The translations under genes were made by a program, and so were the position numbers. From Isoetes taiwanensis (taxonomy: Eukaryota; Streptophyta; Lycopodiopsida; Isoetales; Isoetaceae): a DNA stretch of 64,000 nt. The notes beneath the pieces are model-generated. The model searched no databases, was not told the origin of the DNA, and saw only the letters and a list, made by a program, of their open reading frames with translations. The DNA lies in assembly GCA_021234155.1 (NCBI GenBank), contig JAJEKV010000224.1, positions 248,001-312,000 on the forward strand, read 5' to 3'. Shown piece by piece: positions 44,400-56,671 of the stretch (within the stretch, counting starts at the first letter, position 1; the number at the start of each line of letters is the position of its first letter).

Positions 44400-46340
44400 A
44401 TTGAATCAAAATTTTACTTGATAACTCAAACGAACTCATGGAGTGGAACTTTGAGATGTAGAAAATGGATTATATCAAACTATGGAGGTTTGGCGTCGCG
44501 CCATTTTTTTTCTCATTGTTGCTTTGTGATTTTCTAGTTGAAACCAGGAGGGCAAGTCTTTTTTGTGAGAACACCTTGTGTATATAAGGCAGCGACATCC
44601 GCAAGAATATGCATAATATACTCATAGTTCTACTACAAATGGTTCTTCTAATACATAGTTCTAGCAATGGCCAATATTCCGTGCACTTGGTCAATATTTA
44701 AGACATTCTCGCTGCACTTGTGTATGCAATTCTTATACAGATTGCATACTCATCTTGAACTCACCAATCAACAACGTAAATGAGATTATAGGCAAAATAG
44801 TTGTGTTCGTCGCAAATATCGGAGTTCATATATAATCTTTGCTAACTTGAAGTTGTGTTCAACGAAGACCCAAGCCTTGTTTTGGCTTTTTGTTCCCTTT
44901 GCCATGGTCACAAACCAAGCTATGATAGACAAAATAACAAAGCTGCACCTTTGTATCAAAGTTCAATTTTTCTTTACACTTAGAGGAGCCAGGTTTGTTA
45001 CACAATATCTTAATTTAGTTTAATGTTGATGGGGCTTCAAAGAACAATTGTTTCTTCTCATCTCAAGCACGGTGACTATGGCCATCTGCCGTTGTTATTG
45101 TGTCATTTTTTACGGTAATCTAGTGGGCTTATATTTACAAATGGGACTCGACTTCGTAGCTTTAAATGTAGTAGGTTTTAGCGGATATTTCTCCTATGAT
45201 TTCAATTTCAAAGAACTCTTGCTTCAATCTGCTCTTGACAATTCGATGCTGCTATACCACTGTCAATCTCTAAAAGAACAAATGGCATCTTGGTTTTGAG
45301 ATGATCAATAGCCTTTTTCGGGCATTTCATTGGATACAAACTCAATGGCATTTAATGCAGCTTGATTTTTAAGCAATTGGGCAATCTGCAAAACTTTCGA
45401 CCCGGTTAAGTGCAGTGCGGTCGGCTTCATCTCTGCTCGGTTTGGGGGCTCGTAGTGGGTTTTGTGGTGTGCTTTATGTTTGTGTTGTTCTAGGTCGTAT
45501 TATGGTGGTCCTTATAGGTTGTGCTTGGGGCTTGGTTTGGTTCTGCCCGGGGTCTTATTTGTATAGTTAGAATAATTTACATGTTGAGTTTGGTCAGTCT
45601 AGTTCTTGCCTCATCTTTCCCTCTGTTATTTGACGCATGCATAGGTCGTTTGTGCAACCCTAATGTTATAAACATTAAACCTTGTGTTCTAAACATTATA
45701 ACAAAGATTTCTTGGGCATAATTTATTAAACATTAATCACAAAAGATGCTTATGCATAGATCAGTCCTTGTGCATGATTATATTTTGAGTTTGGTCAGTT
45801 TAGTTCTTGCCTCATCTTTCCCTTGTTGTTTGATGCTATGCATAGGTCGTTTGTGCCCCCCTTATGAACATTAAACCTCGTGTTATAAACATTATAAGAA
45901 ACGGTCCTTGGTGCATAATTTATTAAACAAGATTTCTTATTTGCTTGTAATCCTTTTTTCTTAGTTTTTCACGTTCTTGTATGTTGGTATTCCTTTTGGT
46001 AGTCCTTATGCTTGCACTATCCCCAGTTACAACATGGCTCATTGTGTTGGTTACCTCATTATTGCATTGTTTCCTATTTCTTTTTTCTTTTTATGGTGGC
46101 GCCTTGACCTTGTTACTCTAGAAACCCATTGAGACTTGCAGGCTTATTTTCCAGGGATTAGTCGAGTCGATAAGGATTGGAATCAGTTCGAACTTGGCAA
46201 CTACACAGTTCAAACGATGGACTGACTTCTTTTTGTGGTGGTTTCTTAGGGCAGATCATGTGGCTTCATGGTTTCAGATGGCTTTTTTTTTTTTTTGATT
46301 CATCACATCACTTTGGTGTTTCTACCACGGTTAGTCATGT
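44400..46340. other. unassigned sequence with one direct repeat
   Basis: GAGTTTGGTCAGTCTAGTTC ... ATTTATTAAACA at 45586-45735 recurs at 45786-45930 with many indels. No protein family was recognised in the ORFs of 60-85 codons. Confidence 0.45.
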
Positions 46341-46367
46341 TTACGAGATCTGATTGCAGTTTCATGG

Positions 46368-48142
46368 ATGCACCAGCAGATCAATAGGGTGGTTCCCATA
46401 CATAAGTCGGGAAGTGAAATGGAAGCAAATAATTATCGCATGATTATGGTGAGCAATCTCTTCGCAAATTTTTTTGCAACTATTGTAGAGCATAAGATAA
46501 GTGTTTGGGCAGAGACACATGATGTACGTGCTAAAGGGCAGGCAGGCTTTAGGATGAAAAAATCCACAATAGACCATTTGATAACATTCAGGGTTATGAT
46601 AGACTCAGTGAAAGGAACTCGAAAACCGTTATTTGCAGGCTTTGTTGACTTTACTAAAGCATTTGATCTAATGAGTAGGGACAAGCTGTGGGAAAGTATG
46701 GACAGAATTGATGTGCCTAGTCATCTAAGGAGCGCGGTGAAATTACTATACGAGAAGGTGTTGGTACAGCTCTCCTTCCCATACATTGGAGAGTGTGATG
46801 AACAGGTGGAGAGTAACATAGGAGTGAAATAGGGCTGCCCCCTATCCCCTACTATGTTTGGCATTTTTATTGATGACCTAGAAAGATGGATAACCACTCT
46901 TGGGGGGGATGGTACCCAAATCGCAGGGTATGCTATACTTATTCTGCTATATGCCGATGATATAGTTCTGAGTAGGGAGGGGATGCAGAAACATTTAGAT
47001 GTTCTAGCATCTTTTTGTGAGGCAACAGGGATGCAGGTAAATTTGATGAAGACTAAGATTGTGATGTTTGGAACCACACTGGATCAGAATTTTACATTCA
47101 CATACAAGGGAGACAGGGTCGAAATAACACAGACATACAAATACTTGGGGCTGATTGTAGATAAACACTTTAGATGGAATCAAACATTGGAACAATGGGT
47201 AAATGGGGGGCTAAAAGCTCTATTTGCCATGCAAAAAAAGTGCTTGAAAGCAGAAATTTGGAGATTTGAATTAAAAAAGATGCTCTTCAAAACCCTTGTA
47301 CAGGCTGTATTATTATATGGATGTGAGGTGTGGGGGCCAGGACTATCTCTAGAACTATGGCAAAAGATTGAGAAGATACAAAAGAAATTTCTACGCACTG
47401 AGCTCGGAGTCAAAGTATAAACACCATATGAGATGATGATGGCGGAATGTGGCATGATGCCTTTAGAATGTGAGGCTCTGTGCCGATATTTGGTGTATTT
47501 AAGTAAGCTCGGAGGTCTAGAAGAAAACAGTTATCCAAGGTTAGCATTGAGGGAATCGTTCGAGAAAGGGTGGTACGCGGAGGGGTTGACCTGGATGCAT
47601 AAATGGGGGCTTAAGATAGAAGACCTCGGTGTTAACAAACACAGAATATATGAATGGATTAGGGAGACAGCAATGGCAAGGATCTGGCATAGCCTGGAGT
47701 GAAAATGCTTCACTATAGGGAGAAGATTAACCCATCCTTTCAAGAAATGAGCTACCTCAATGAGAGCATCTCCATGAGCGAAAGACATGCAATATGTAGA
47801 ATGCGGTTAAGTGCACACCACCTGGGAGTGGAAGTAGGACGATGGTACAATATACCACGAGAATACCGAACATGTCGGATGTGTGGAGCGGATCAGGTAG
47901 AAGATGAAGAACATGCAATCATTCATTGCCCAGCATACCAAACTCTGAGGGGTGCCCTTGGCATATACATAAGCAGCATGCAACAGTTTTTTGATTTGCC
48001 AGCTGCAATAGCTGGTAGTTTCCTGATTGATATGATGCAGTTGAGAGAGGCAGGAATCAAGGTTATAGAAATGTACTTGACAGACGAGGAAAGAGGGGAA
48101 AGTGAGGACAACCCCCATGAGGGTTTGTCAGATGATAACTAA
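46368..48142 (+). pseudogene. L1-type LINE ORF2, 5'-truncated, near-intact RT
   Basis: One frame runs from 46368 to 47702 with only two internal stops. RT blocks are VVPIHKSGSEMEANNYRMIM, AKGQAGFRMKKSTIDHLITF, FAGFVDFTKAFDLMSRDKLW, GVK-stop-GCPLSPTMFGIFI, LLYADDIVLS (catalytic YADD, about 46950), GMQVNLMKTKIVMFG and YKYLGLIVDKHFRWN. After the stop at 47418 the frame continues (YEMMMAECGMMPLECEALCR). A shift near 47700 leads to the C-terminal zinc finger CRMCGADQVEDEEHAIIHC (47875-47930). The two stops are TAG and TAA where the family has Gln (VKQGCPLSP), each a single C-to-T change. The endonuclease and ORF1 are missing, as expected for 5' truncation. Its RT resembles the 24-kb LINE in motifs but is a different, less GC-rich family. 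Confidence 0.92.
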
Positions 48143-48201
48143 GAATATATATTATGTAATTGGTCTTATAGACCTGATGGTCTCAAAAGACGCAATACTT
48201 C

Positions 48202-48202
<1 letters not shown>

Positions 48203-48296
<94 letters not shown>
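48203..48296 (+). repeat. (CT)n microsatellite at the LINE 3' end
   Basis: About 46 CT units with one TT interruption near 48234, beginning 60 bp after the LINE stop codon. There is no poly-A tail. Confidence 0.97.
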
Positions 48297-48298
<2 letters not shown>

Positions 48299-48533
48299 TG
48301 GTTTCAAGTATTCTCATTTATTTGTCATTATGAGGAATCCTTTTTAACCCTTTCGTGTGTCTTAAACTTCTATGTGGACTTTTTGTTTAAACTTCTGGTG
48401 TTTGTTTGTTTTATAGATGGATCGTCTTTTCAATTTTTGATATTGTGCTATTGTGCTTGGTTGCTTGTCTTGACTATTAACTATTTGTTTACTATCGAGT
48501 TGATTCTCAGTTGGCCATTGGTCGTGCTGGTAT

Positions 48534-48695
48534 TCTCTCTCTCCCAGCGTAGCACTTGTCGCTTCTAGGTAGCCTATTTTCTCTTCCTCGCATAGCTTTG
48601 TGGCTTCCAGAGCGCACTGAGGGGAAGACCCCTGTAGTCGGGCCTAGTGTATCTATATATTTTCTCTCTCGGCGTAGCAATGTCGCTTTTGAGGA
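48534..48695 (+). repeat. three copies of a TCTC-GGCGTAGC-TGTCGCTTC motif
   Basis: TCTCTCCCAGCGTAGCACTT plus GTCGCTTCTAGG (48534), TTCCTCGCATAGCTTTGTGG plus CTTCCAGAG (48582), and TCTCTCGGCGTAGCAATGTC plus GCTTTTGAGG (48663). They are related to the array at 62721-63218. Confidence 0.6.
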
Positions 48696-49374
48696 TTCTT
48701 TATAATTTCTCTCTTATGCTATTTTATCTCGTCAGTTTCTTGTGCTCTGCTTGCTTTTTGAGCATGATGCATGCTTGGCCATAGGGCTCCTAACCTTTTC
48801 ACGTTAACCATTTGTGTGATTGTGTTTTGCAGTTCAGTGCGATCCTCTTTCTTGACACTGAGGTGTTAGCCGATTTTCAGCAGTTTCAAGGTGGTTGCGG
48901 TTGCAGTTTTCACTTCTACCCTCTTGTTGGGGTGGGGGTTCGGAGTCGATATTTGAGGGTTGCGGGTCGAGGTGCAGCTTTGGTCTGGTCAATTCTGACT
49001 TGGACGGGCTTTGGATGCGGTTTTTGGGTTCGAGAACTTTGTGGATCGTGGGCCTAGTTATATGTTTTGAGCTAGTTATATGGCTGAGGTTATTGTTGGT
49101 TTCTTTACTCATATTCACTCACGTTGGGGCCTCATTGTGGCTACCCTATGGATCATTGTATTTTCATTCATTCAGCTCAATGGAACTCCACTTTGGATGT
49201 TATTGCTTTGCAAAGGATCTTTAAATAGTACATGGAAGTTTTAAAACATTTTTTTATACATCTAATAGTACATGGGGATACGGAGTGTTCATCGACGAGA
49301 GCCCTTCATGGTCTTGAAGAAATTCTTCATGTCTTTGAGTCGGAGGCTCTTGCCGATGTTGCACAGGATGTTTC
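48696..49374. other. unassigned sequence before copia element 3
   Basis: G/T-rich on the plus strand, with two overlapping ORFs of 80-110 codons and no domain. Confidence 0.35.
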
Positions 49375-49724
49375 TGTTGGAATATAAATATGCTGACTAA
49401 GCATAATGTGCTGAAACAATAGTGGTTCAGCATTTAGCACACAGTGCTAAGAAAGTGCTGAAATGTACAGAAGGCAGCACTTTGTCAGCACTGAGCACCG
49501 ACCCTAAATCAGTGCCGAAATTAGTGGACGGTGGTTAAATGGTAGACTATTATTCTTAGTCTCACCGGTTGTATATATATTGATTGTACGTTATGTACTA
49601 TGCGATGCTCATAAGTAGAGACTGTATTTCCTATTGCTTTTCTCAATAGAATTATTATTGTTCTTCTATTCTATCTCTTGAGTCGATCTTGTGGGTTTAT
49701 GCTGGTTTTGCACTAGTTCTATCA
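49375..49724 (+). mobile_element. 5' LTR of third copia element
   Basis: Starts TGTTGGAATATAAATATGCT and ends ...CTAGTTCTATCA directly before a PBS-like TGGTATCAGA at 49725. A TATATATA-containing stretch lies at about 49572. The first 170 bp match 54079-54245. Confidence 0.9.
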
Positions 49725-50051
49725 TGGTATCAGACGCTTTCTTGAGGGAAGAATAGAAGCTATTGGAGAAGCATCCAAATTGGATTGGCCATCGTTTCTA
49801 GAAGTTCTTTGGCTGAGATTTGGTGGTGGAAAATCTCATTGCAGCATTGAAGAAGTTTCTTGCTTTTTTGGCCTGAAGGAAGTGTTTTGGAAGAGAGATT
49901 CGGATTTTCCAGCAAGTTCTGGTGTGAGATTCGAGTTTTCCAAGAACTTTTTGGCGCAAAATTCAAGATTCAACTTTTCTAGTGGGTGCTTTGTTGGTGA
50001 CGAATTTATTTTCTCAACCATCTTCTTGGCTGCTGAAAATAGGAGAAATTC
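49725..50051 (+). mobile_element. PBS and leader of third copia element
   Basis: TGGTATCAGACGC at 49725 deviates from the usual TGGTATCAGAGCC after position 10. The leader of about 310 bp up to gag has no clear function. Confidence 0.7.
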
Positions 50052-53000
50052 ATGGATCCATTCAAGTTCTCACAGAATGCAAAGCTCATTAATAATAATT
50101 ACCATGCTTGGAAGAAGTTCATGGTGAATTACTTGATATTTAGTGATATGGGAGCGGTGTTTGATGAAGACTTTATTAGCACAAAGTCAGCAGATGCTAG
50201 CAGGATAAACCAGAAAGTTTGTGCTCTTGTCAAAATGTTGGCTGAAGAGACAATTGGTCATGAAATCAACCATTTTACTGAGTTTAAGGAGATGTGGTCT
50301 CATTTGGAGAAGTCTCTTGATAGCAAGGGTATGGCTACCCAAATGCTGATCCAGAACAAAATGAGACATGCCCAATTAGGTGATTTCAAATCTGTCACGG
50401 CATACCTTACTCAGATGGAGCAATGGCGTTTGGATTACATGGCTGCTGGTGGAGTGTTGTCTGAAAAACAGCTGATTCAAGGTACCTTGGTTGATCTTCC
50501 TCCTTCGTACGATATTATCTCTTCGAAGATCAGGTACAAAGAGAAGATTGATATAGCCAAAATAAGCAGTCTACTGCAACAAGAGGAGTTGGTGTTGAAG
50601 CAAAGGGATGGGAGAGTAGACCATGCTAATTTTATGTCTACTTCTCGGGCTGACACCAAGAAGAAGTTTGCTGATAGCAAAGACACTAGAAAGTCAGAAA
50701 ATGTGAAGTCTGATGTTAAGAAATCTAAGGAGTTCAAGTGCTGGAATTGTGGTGAAAAGGGTCACTACAGTTCGAATTGTAAGAAGGAGAAGAAAAGCTC
50801 AAAGGGTAGTGACATGAGAAGCACGGCAGTCAACTCTAAGGGAGAGACAAGTGCTGTTGCGTGTGCCACTTTTGATGCTGAATACCTGAATCTTGCAGCA
50901 ACAGCCAGCACCCTACATAAAGACTGGATTTTGGACTCAGGAGCCTCGATTCATCTTACCGGAGATTCAGATGTGTTTTCTGAACTTGAACCTCGATTTG
51001 GAGGTGATGTGAAGATGGGTGATGGATATTCTCTTCCTATCACAGGAAAGGGAATTGTAGCTTTTCAACTGCGTGGACTTGATGTAGTTAGTAAGGTGAG
51101 GAATGTCATGTTTTCTCCTGGATTACAGTCTAATATCATGTCTGCTGCTGAATTTGATAAAGCAGGCCATCACATTGTTCCCAGAAATGGTAAAGCCTAT
51201 CTGCTGGACATGGATCCACTTGAAGGAATTGACTTGAAAAGTCTGCAGTTCATGGCACAGTGGACGCTACAAAATGGCTTGTATATCTTTGATGGTTCAG
51301 TTCATAAGACTGAACATGGTCTTGTATGTGCTGATTTGACTACTGAGCATCTGTGGCATGCTCGTTTTGGTCATGTTGGAGGCACTGATGTACATGCTTT
51401 GTACAAGCACAAGATGTTACAGGTATTCCCTCTCTGAAATGTGTCAAACTTGAGTGTGCTGCATGCCATCTCGGAAAGCAACCTCAACAGCCTTTTCCAC
51501 AACAGGCTATTCATCGCACAACTCAACCCCTTGAGCTGCTTCTGATTTGTGTTATATGCCTGATGTTTCACTGGGTAGAAAGAGGTATTTCTTGACCCTG
51601 ATTGATGATTTCAGTAGGTAAACTTGGGTGTATACTTTGCACTGCAAATCTGAGGTGTTTGGCAAGTTTAGGGCCTTCAAAGCAGCAGTCGAAAAGCAGA
51701 CAAGGTTAGTAATAAGAAAGTTGAGAAGTGACAATGGAGGTGAATATGTTTCTAATGCCTTTGATGAGTTTCTCATAGAAGAATGTTCAGAATGTGACTC
51801 CTTATAAAGCATTTTGGAGAATGAAACCAGATATGTATCTCATTTGAGGATGCTTGGATGCTTGGCTTATGCTTCCATACCTGCTGAGAAGCTGAAAAGT
51901 ATGGGAAGTTGCATGACAGGGATGTTAAAGCCATCTTCATTGGGTATCCAAAAAATCAGAAAGGTTACAAGCTGTATGATCCTTCCAACAAGCAGGTTAT
52001 TGTAAGCAGGTCAGTTCAATTCGTTGAAGATGCTGTGTATGATGGTATATCTTCCAGTGATTCTCCTGCAGTTTACAATGACAGCAACTTAGATATTGGA
52101 GATCTGATAGCAGCTTCTGGTAGACCTTTCTCTTCCTCTCTAGTGGTTTCTCCAGTGAACTGAAGTCATGGCACGTTGATCCCAATCCCACTCACCCTAT
52201 GGTCCATGAGCAAGTTGGTTCCTTTCAGGGGGAGTCCAGCACACATGAAGGTACTGTAGCACCTGATCTAGCACCTATTATAGCACCTATTGTAGCACCT
52301 GTTATACCTCCTGTTGTTGAACATAGGAGATCGACACGTCTCAAGGAAAAACAAATTGTTGTAGAACCGGTTGCAGCATCTGTTGTACCTGTTGTTGAAC
52401 CCAGGAGATCAGCACGTCTGATGGAGAAACAAGAGAAGTCTAATGGATTATATAACCTTACCTTAATGGCAAAGGTCTGGGATCATATTGTCCACACACC
52501 TTTCATAAAGCAGCTAGTGATCTGCAGTGGCAGCATGCAATGGAAGAAGAATACTCTCAATTGCCGAAGCAAGGCACATGGGAATTGGTTGAACTTCCAG
52601 CTGATAAGCAAGTTATTGGCTGTAAATGGGTGTTTAAAACCAAATTTCATGTTGATGGGACAGTGTTAAAGCACAAAGCTAGACTTGTAGCCAAGGGTTT
52701 TGCACAGAAAAAAGGCTTAGATTATGATGAAGTCTTTGCTCCCATAGCCAGAATATCCACTATTAGATCAGTTATAGCTCTTGTTGCGATGAAAGGTTGG
52801 TTAATGTTTCAAATGGACATTAACTCTGCCTTTTTGAATGGTGATTTGGATTAAGAGGTCTATATGACTCAACCACTAGGATTTGTTGTTCAAGGGAAGG
52901 AGTTGTCAGTTTGTCATTTGATGAAAAGCATTTATGGCTTGAAGCAGGCTCCAAGATGTTGGCATGCGAAAGCTAATGCTTCTTGAGCAGGGGTTCAGCA

Positions 53001-54042
53001 GAAGTGCAGCAGACCCCAATCTTTATTACAAATCACATGAAGGCCAAATGTGCATTGTGGTTTTGTATGTTGATGATTTGATCACCATAGGAGATGCTGA
53101 TGTGCTGATTTCTACATTGAAGTTGAAGTTATCTTCGTCCTTCGAGATGACTGACCTTGGTCTTGTGCATTACTGTTTAGGTGTAGAAGTGTGGCAGCAC
53201 TCAGATGGCATCTATCTTTCTCAGCAGAAATATATCAAAGAAATGTTACAACAGTATCGTATGCAAGATTGCAAGGCTGTGGCAAGTCCTCTTGATCTAG
53301 GCACAAGGCTTGAGCTTGATTTCGATGGTGAAGAGTGTGATCCCACACTCTATCGAAGCTTGGTAGGGGCGTTGATATATCTCACAGCCACTAGACCTGA
53401 TATCTTTTTTGCTGTAGGAGTGCTGAGCAGATTCATAAGCAATCCCAAGCAGTCGCACCGGAAGATTGCTAAAAGACTGCTGGCATATTTGAAGGGGACT
53501 TCACAAGAATGTCTCTTTTATCAGAGGTCCTCTGATTTCTAGTTGAAAGTCTTTGTTGATGCAGATCATGCTAATTTCATGATAGCAGGAGGTCCACAAC
53601 AGGGATGGTCACGTTCATAGGGCCTAACGTCCTGACATGGTTGTCCAAAAGACAGTCTACAGTGTCAATCAACACCACGGATGCAGAATTCAAAGCACTC
53701 AGTATTGGGATGTAGGAATTGTTGTGGCTTAAACATTTGTGGACAAATCTGCAGGTACCTCCATCCTCGGCTGTTATATTGTGCAACAACACAAGTACCA
53801 TCCATCTTGCCAATGATGCTACGTAGCACCCAAAGACAAAACACCTTGACACTTACTTGTGTTTTGTCCGTAAGCAGATCCAAATGGGATCTCCTCAACT
53901 TCTTCATTGCTCCTCACAGGATCAGTTTGCTGACGGCTTTACCAAACCATTAGTTGGATCTAAGTTCGTCAATGTGAAGGAGAGCTTGGGCATGAAGAAA
54001 TTGCCGCTGAAGGGAGAGAAGGATTACCTTAGTTTCAACTGA
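50052..54042 (+). pseudogene. Ty1/copia gag-pol, mostly full length, damaged
   Basis: 50052-51437 is a clean 461-codon ORF. It holds copia gag (NYHAWKKFMVNYLIFSDMGA), zinc knuckle CWNCGEKGHYSSNC (CX2CX4HX4C), protease DWILDSGASIHLTGDSDVFS and pre-integrase HLWHARFGHVGG. Integrase 51437-52160 has stops and a deletion near 51790: FLIEEC runs into VTPYKAFWRM-like sequence, losing most of the C-terminal catalytic core including the PQQNG-ERKNRT part. RT 52540-53542: WELVELPADKQVIGCKWVFK, FQMDINSAFLNGDLD-stop, VLYVDDLITIGDADVL (53060) and YLTATRPDIFFAVGVLSRF. RNase H 53548-54042: VDADHANFM, WLSKRQSTVSINTTDAEFKA and FADGFTKPLVGSKFVNVKES. Stops such as TAA at 52853-52855 and TAG at 53540 inactivate it. 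Gag alone could still be translated. Confidence 0.93.
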
Positions 54043-54078
54043 TTTTCTTCTGCTTAGTCAGCAGCATTTAAGGGAGAG

Positions 54079-54245
54079 TGTTGGAATATAAATATATGCT
54101 GACTAAGCATAATGTGTTGAAACAATAGTGGTTCAGCACTTAGCACAATGAATCTTTGAAGGTGCTGAAATATACGTAAAGGCTGACACTTTGTCGAAGA
54201 TCGAGCAACCACCTAAAACCGCGTCAAATTAGTGAACGATGGGAA
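54079..54245 (+). mobile_element. truncated 3' LTR of third copia element
   Basis: Follows the purine tract TTAAGGGAGAG. It matches the first part of the 5' LTR (TGTTGGAATATAAATAT, GCTGACTAAGCATAATGTG, TAGTGGTTCAGCA) and then stops near 54245, where unrelated minus-strand coding sequence begins. Confidence 0.88.
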
Positions 54246-54655
54246 ATCAACAGGTAGGTTGAGAGCAATGGTAACATAGCCGTCAAGTTTGGTCTGAGCC
54301 TCATCAGCAGACTGAATAGCTTGCTGTAGCTGTTGTTCGAGGTCACGGATCCGGTGCTCCTTTTTCTTGAAGGCGTGGCCAGTCCGGTCGGACCCGTTCG
54401 AAGTCGTGGCATGTGAGGAGGATTGCCCAGGAACATTGAGTCGAAGCAAGGCAATCTCGGCGTCAAGAATTTTCTATTTCTGAACCTCCGTAAGCTGATC
54501 TTGGAGAGATGTGAGCTGAGAGGTCTGCGTGGAAAGCTGAGCTGTCAAAGAGGCAATTTGAGTGTCACGCGCTGTAAGGTCTTGGGCTTGAGTGTTGTAA
54601 TTCCGAGAGTTCTCAGATCTGGCGTCCAAATTTTGGCAATGTCTTTATCCTTTGT
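54213..54655 (-). pseudogene. coiled-coil ORF fragment, possibly gag N-terminus
   Basis: The minus strand from about 54650 reads NYNTQAQDLTARDTQIASLT, AQLSTQTSQLTSLQDQLTEV, then a stop, LDAEIALLRLNVPGQ, a Ser/Thr-rich linker, and KEHRIRDLEQQLQQAIQSAD. Heptad-like Leu/Ile spacing suggests coiled coil. One stop (TAG at about 54473) and truncation by the copia LTR mark it as a remnant. Such coils occur at the start of some plant gypsy gags, but also in host proteins; the origin is unknown. Confidence 0.5.
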
Positions 54656-54659
54656 GGCG

Positions 54660-56242
54660 TTCCAAAGATAATATCGCTATCACGTATATATATCGTTATC
54701 GTCATTAACGCATACGTCACAAGTGACATGTACTTGAGAGTAGGACAACGTTGCACCTAGGAGCTAAAGGTTGCACCTAGGGGGCAACCTTGGATGTTGG
54801 GTATGTAATTAAACATACACAACAAAAGGTTCCTTGTTCATCCATTTCCAAATGGCTTAAAGCCATTTGCCCATGTGGATGCCCTAACCTAGATAGGGTC
54901 TATATAAGGGCTAAAACCCTAGACCCTAGCTCTCCTTTCACTTTGCCAATTAGGGTTTTCTAGAGCCTCCTTTCCTCTTTCGCAATTAGGGCTTTCCCGG
55001 GCCAATTCGCCAAGGTAAGGCTCGAAATCGCATTGCGAGCTCGAAAAGTCGGATTTGCACAACAAAGTTCTTGAGTAGCAATTTGTCTTCGCAAGATCGA
55101 GCATGGACGCCTTCCGGAGGATCAGGAGCAAGCCAAGGAGCAGGTATCTAGTTGTTCTGTTGTGCAAAACCGTCTTTAGGCATGGCAATATGCCGGTTTA
55201 GTATGTTGGATCATCTCTGGAAGCCTTGTAGATCCCTAGATCTGAGACTCTAACGAATGAACCTAACATTGGATGTTAAGTAGATAGATTGATATGATTC
55301 TCTATCTCTGTTCTGTGATATTGCATGTATTCCACTCTGTGATCTCCTTGTTGTGGGAAGGGGGGTAGAGACCTAAAGGCTGTGTAGAAGATGCTCCTAG
55401 CATAGCACCTTAGTTCCCACATAAATGCGGCCCGTGCACAGGAGCCCACCTGGCTGTGGGTGAAGGGGCAAGGCCGGTTGATAAGGAGAAACTTGTCTCA
55501 TCGCGGACTTACCCCTCTGGTAGTAAAGCCTATCGGGGTCTTTGGCCGGGCTAGGCTTAATGGCTTGTCCGCTGCGTGTGGGCAAGGCATGAGCTCGACA
55601 CTCGTGGGGTGGTGGACATGACCTTCCAGTGAGTTCAAGTCGAATAAGGGCAGTGGCCCTCTAGCCGCCTGCGATGAGCATGGATACCTCTAGAGGAGAG
55701 GCAGCTCTCTTCCTGCCTCATCGGGGTTGGGGAGATGCAACCCAGCAGTAGTAGCCCCTCTGGCTATTCATCCGTGAGCTACGGCCAAGTCCCAACACTT
55801 TTCAGCCTACTTTGCAAAGTGTGCTTGGGGGGGGCGGATGGAGTGGACTACCCTAAGCCATGTTCTATGCCAGCCAAATCCATTGCCATGAATTGCATGC
55901 GCAATGAACTCGGAGGCCTAGCCGGTCATCCCCTTGAGTCCAGAGCCCCGGTAGGATCTTTCATTTGTATTATTGTTATGAAGGTATTGTCGACTCTGTG
56001 ATGTTGCTATGGTTATGGTGATTGTGTTGTATATTATTAGTTGTGCTCATGTTTGTTTGTTACGCTTCAAGCAGATAGGTCGATCCGATGGAAAGGCGGA
56101 TGAATGACACATCCACTCTTCCCTTGCGGCTCTCCCCCCATGGGAGTAGAGGGTGGATGGCCCCTGTCGAGGCATTTGCCGGGGGAATGCTCCTCCTGGA
56201 GAATACGATCGGGCATCATTATAAGGAGTAGGGGATGTCACA
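54660..56242 (+). mobile_element. long LTR-like region with promoter
   Basis: Contains TATATAAG at 54901-54908, followed by telo-box-like AAAACCCTAGACCCTAG and the start of a leader with repeated CAATTAGGG(T/C)TTT. It ends GGGGATGTCACA just before a PBS at 56244. The 5' boundary is unknown and no partner LTR is in the window. ORFs inside have no domain. Confidence 0.5.
54901..54931 (+). promoter_or_regulatory. TATA box with telo-box
   Basis: TATATAAGGGCTAAAACCCT plus AGACCCTAG. A TATA box followed by AAACCCTA (telo-box) is a known plant promoter arrangement. Confidence 0.55.
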
Positions 56243-56243
56243 G

Positions 56244-56255
56244 TGGTATCAGAGC
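56244..56255 (+). other. primer-binding site
   Basis: TGGTATCAGAGC one base after the end of the LTR-like region. No gag could be identified after it. Confidence 0.75.
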
Positions 56256-56457
56256 ATGATCTTGGCATCCAAGATCGAGCACTGGCCATTTTTTTCCTTA
56301 GGACTAACAGTAGATTCGAGTCTTGGGGTATAGCCACCCAAGCAAGAGCTCGAACAATTGGGAAAATTTCCAATTTTTGGGTAGATTTTAACTCCATGAT
56401 AGGTTGCTAGTGAAGTGTAGCATCTTTCCCAACCTAAATTGCCAAAAAAAATAGGCC

Positions 56458-56529
56458 ACCCCTCACAGAGTGCGCCCAGCACCATTCGGTTCGCAAACCG
56501 ATTCCGCCCAGGCGCACTGTGTGAGTGGT
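56458..56529. repeat. cruciform-forming inverted repeat, copy 1
   Basis: Arms ACCCCTCACAGAGTGCGCC (56458-56476) and GGCGCACTGTGTGAGTGGT (56511-56529) pair at 17 of 19 positions. The loop has its own hairpin, CGGTT-CGCA-AACCG. Confidence 0.9.
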
Positions 56530-56671
56530 TGACCTCCGTTGACATAGTTAGGTGTCCCAATTAATTAAGATAATGGTGTAGTTTGGCTTATTCCCTTAGT
56601 TCTAGATAGGTTTGTATGTTATAACACTAAGAAACTCCCTGTAAATTGTAAAATAGCCTCGAAAACAGTCG

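Noticed and set aside
48102-48347. ORF of Ser-Leu repeats
   Set aside because: Translation of the (CT)n microsatellite.
56047-56560. Minus-strand ORFs around the PBS and cruciform
   Set aside because: No domain, overlapping frames, and they cross the LTR end and the inverted repeat.
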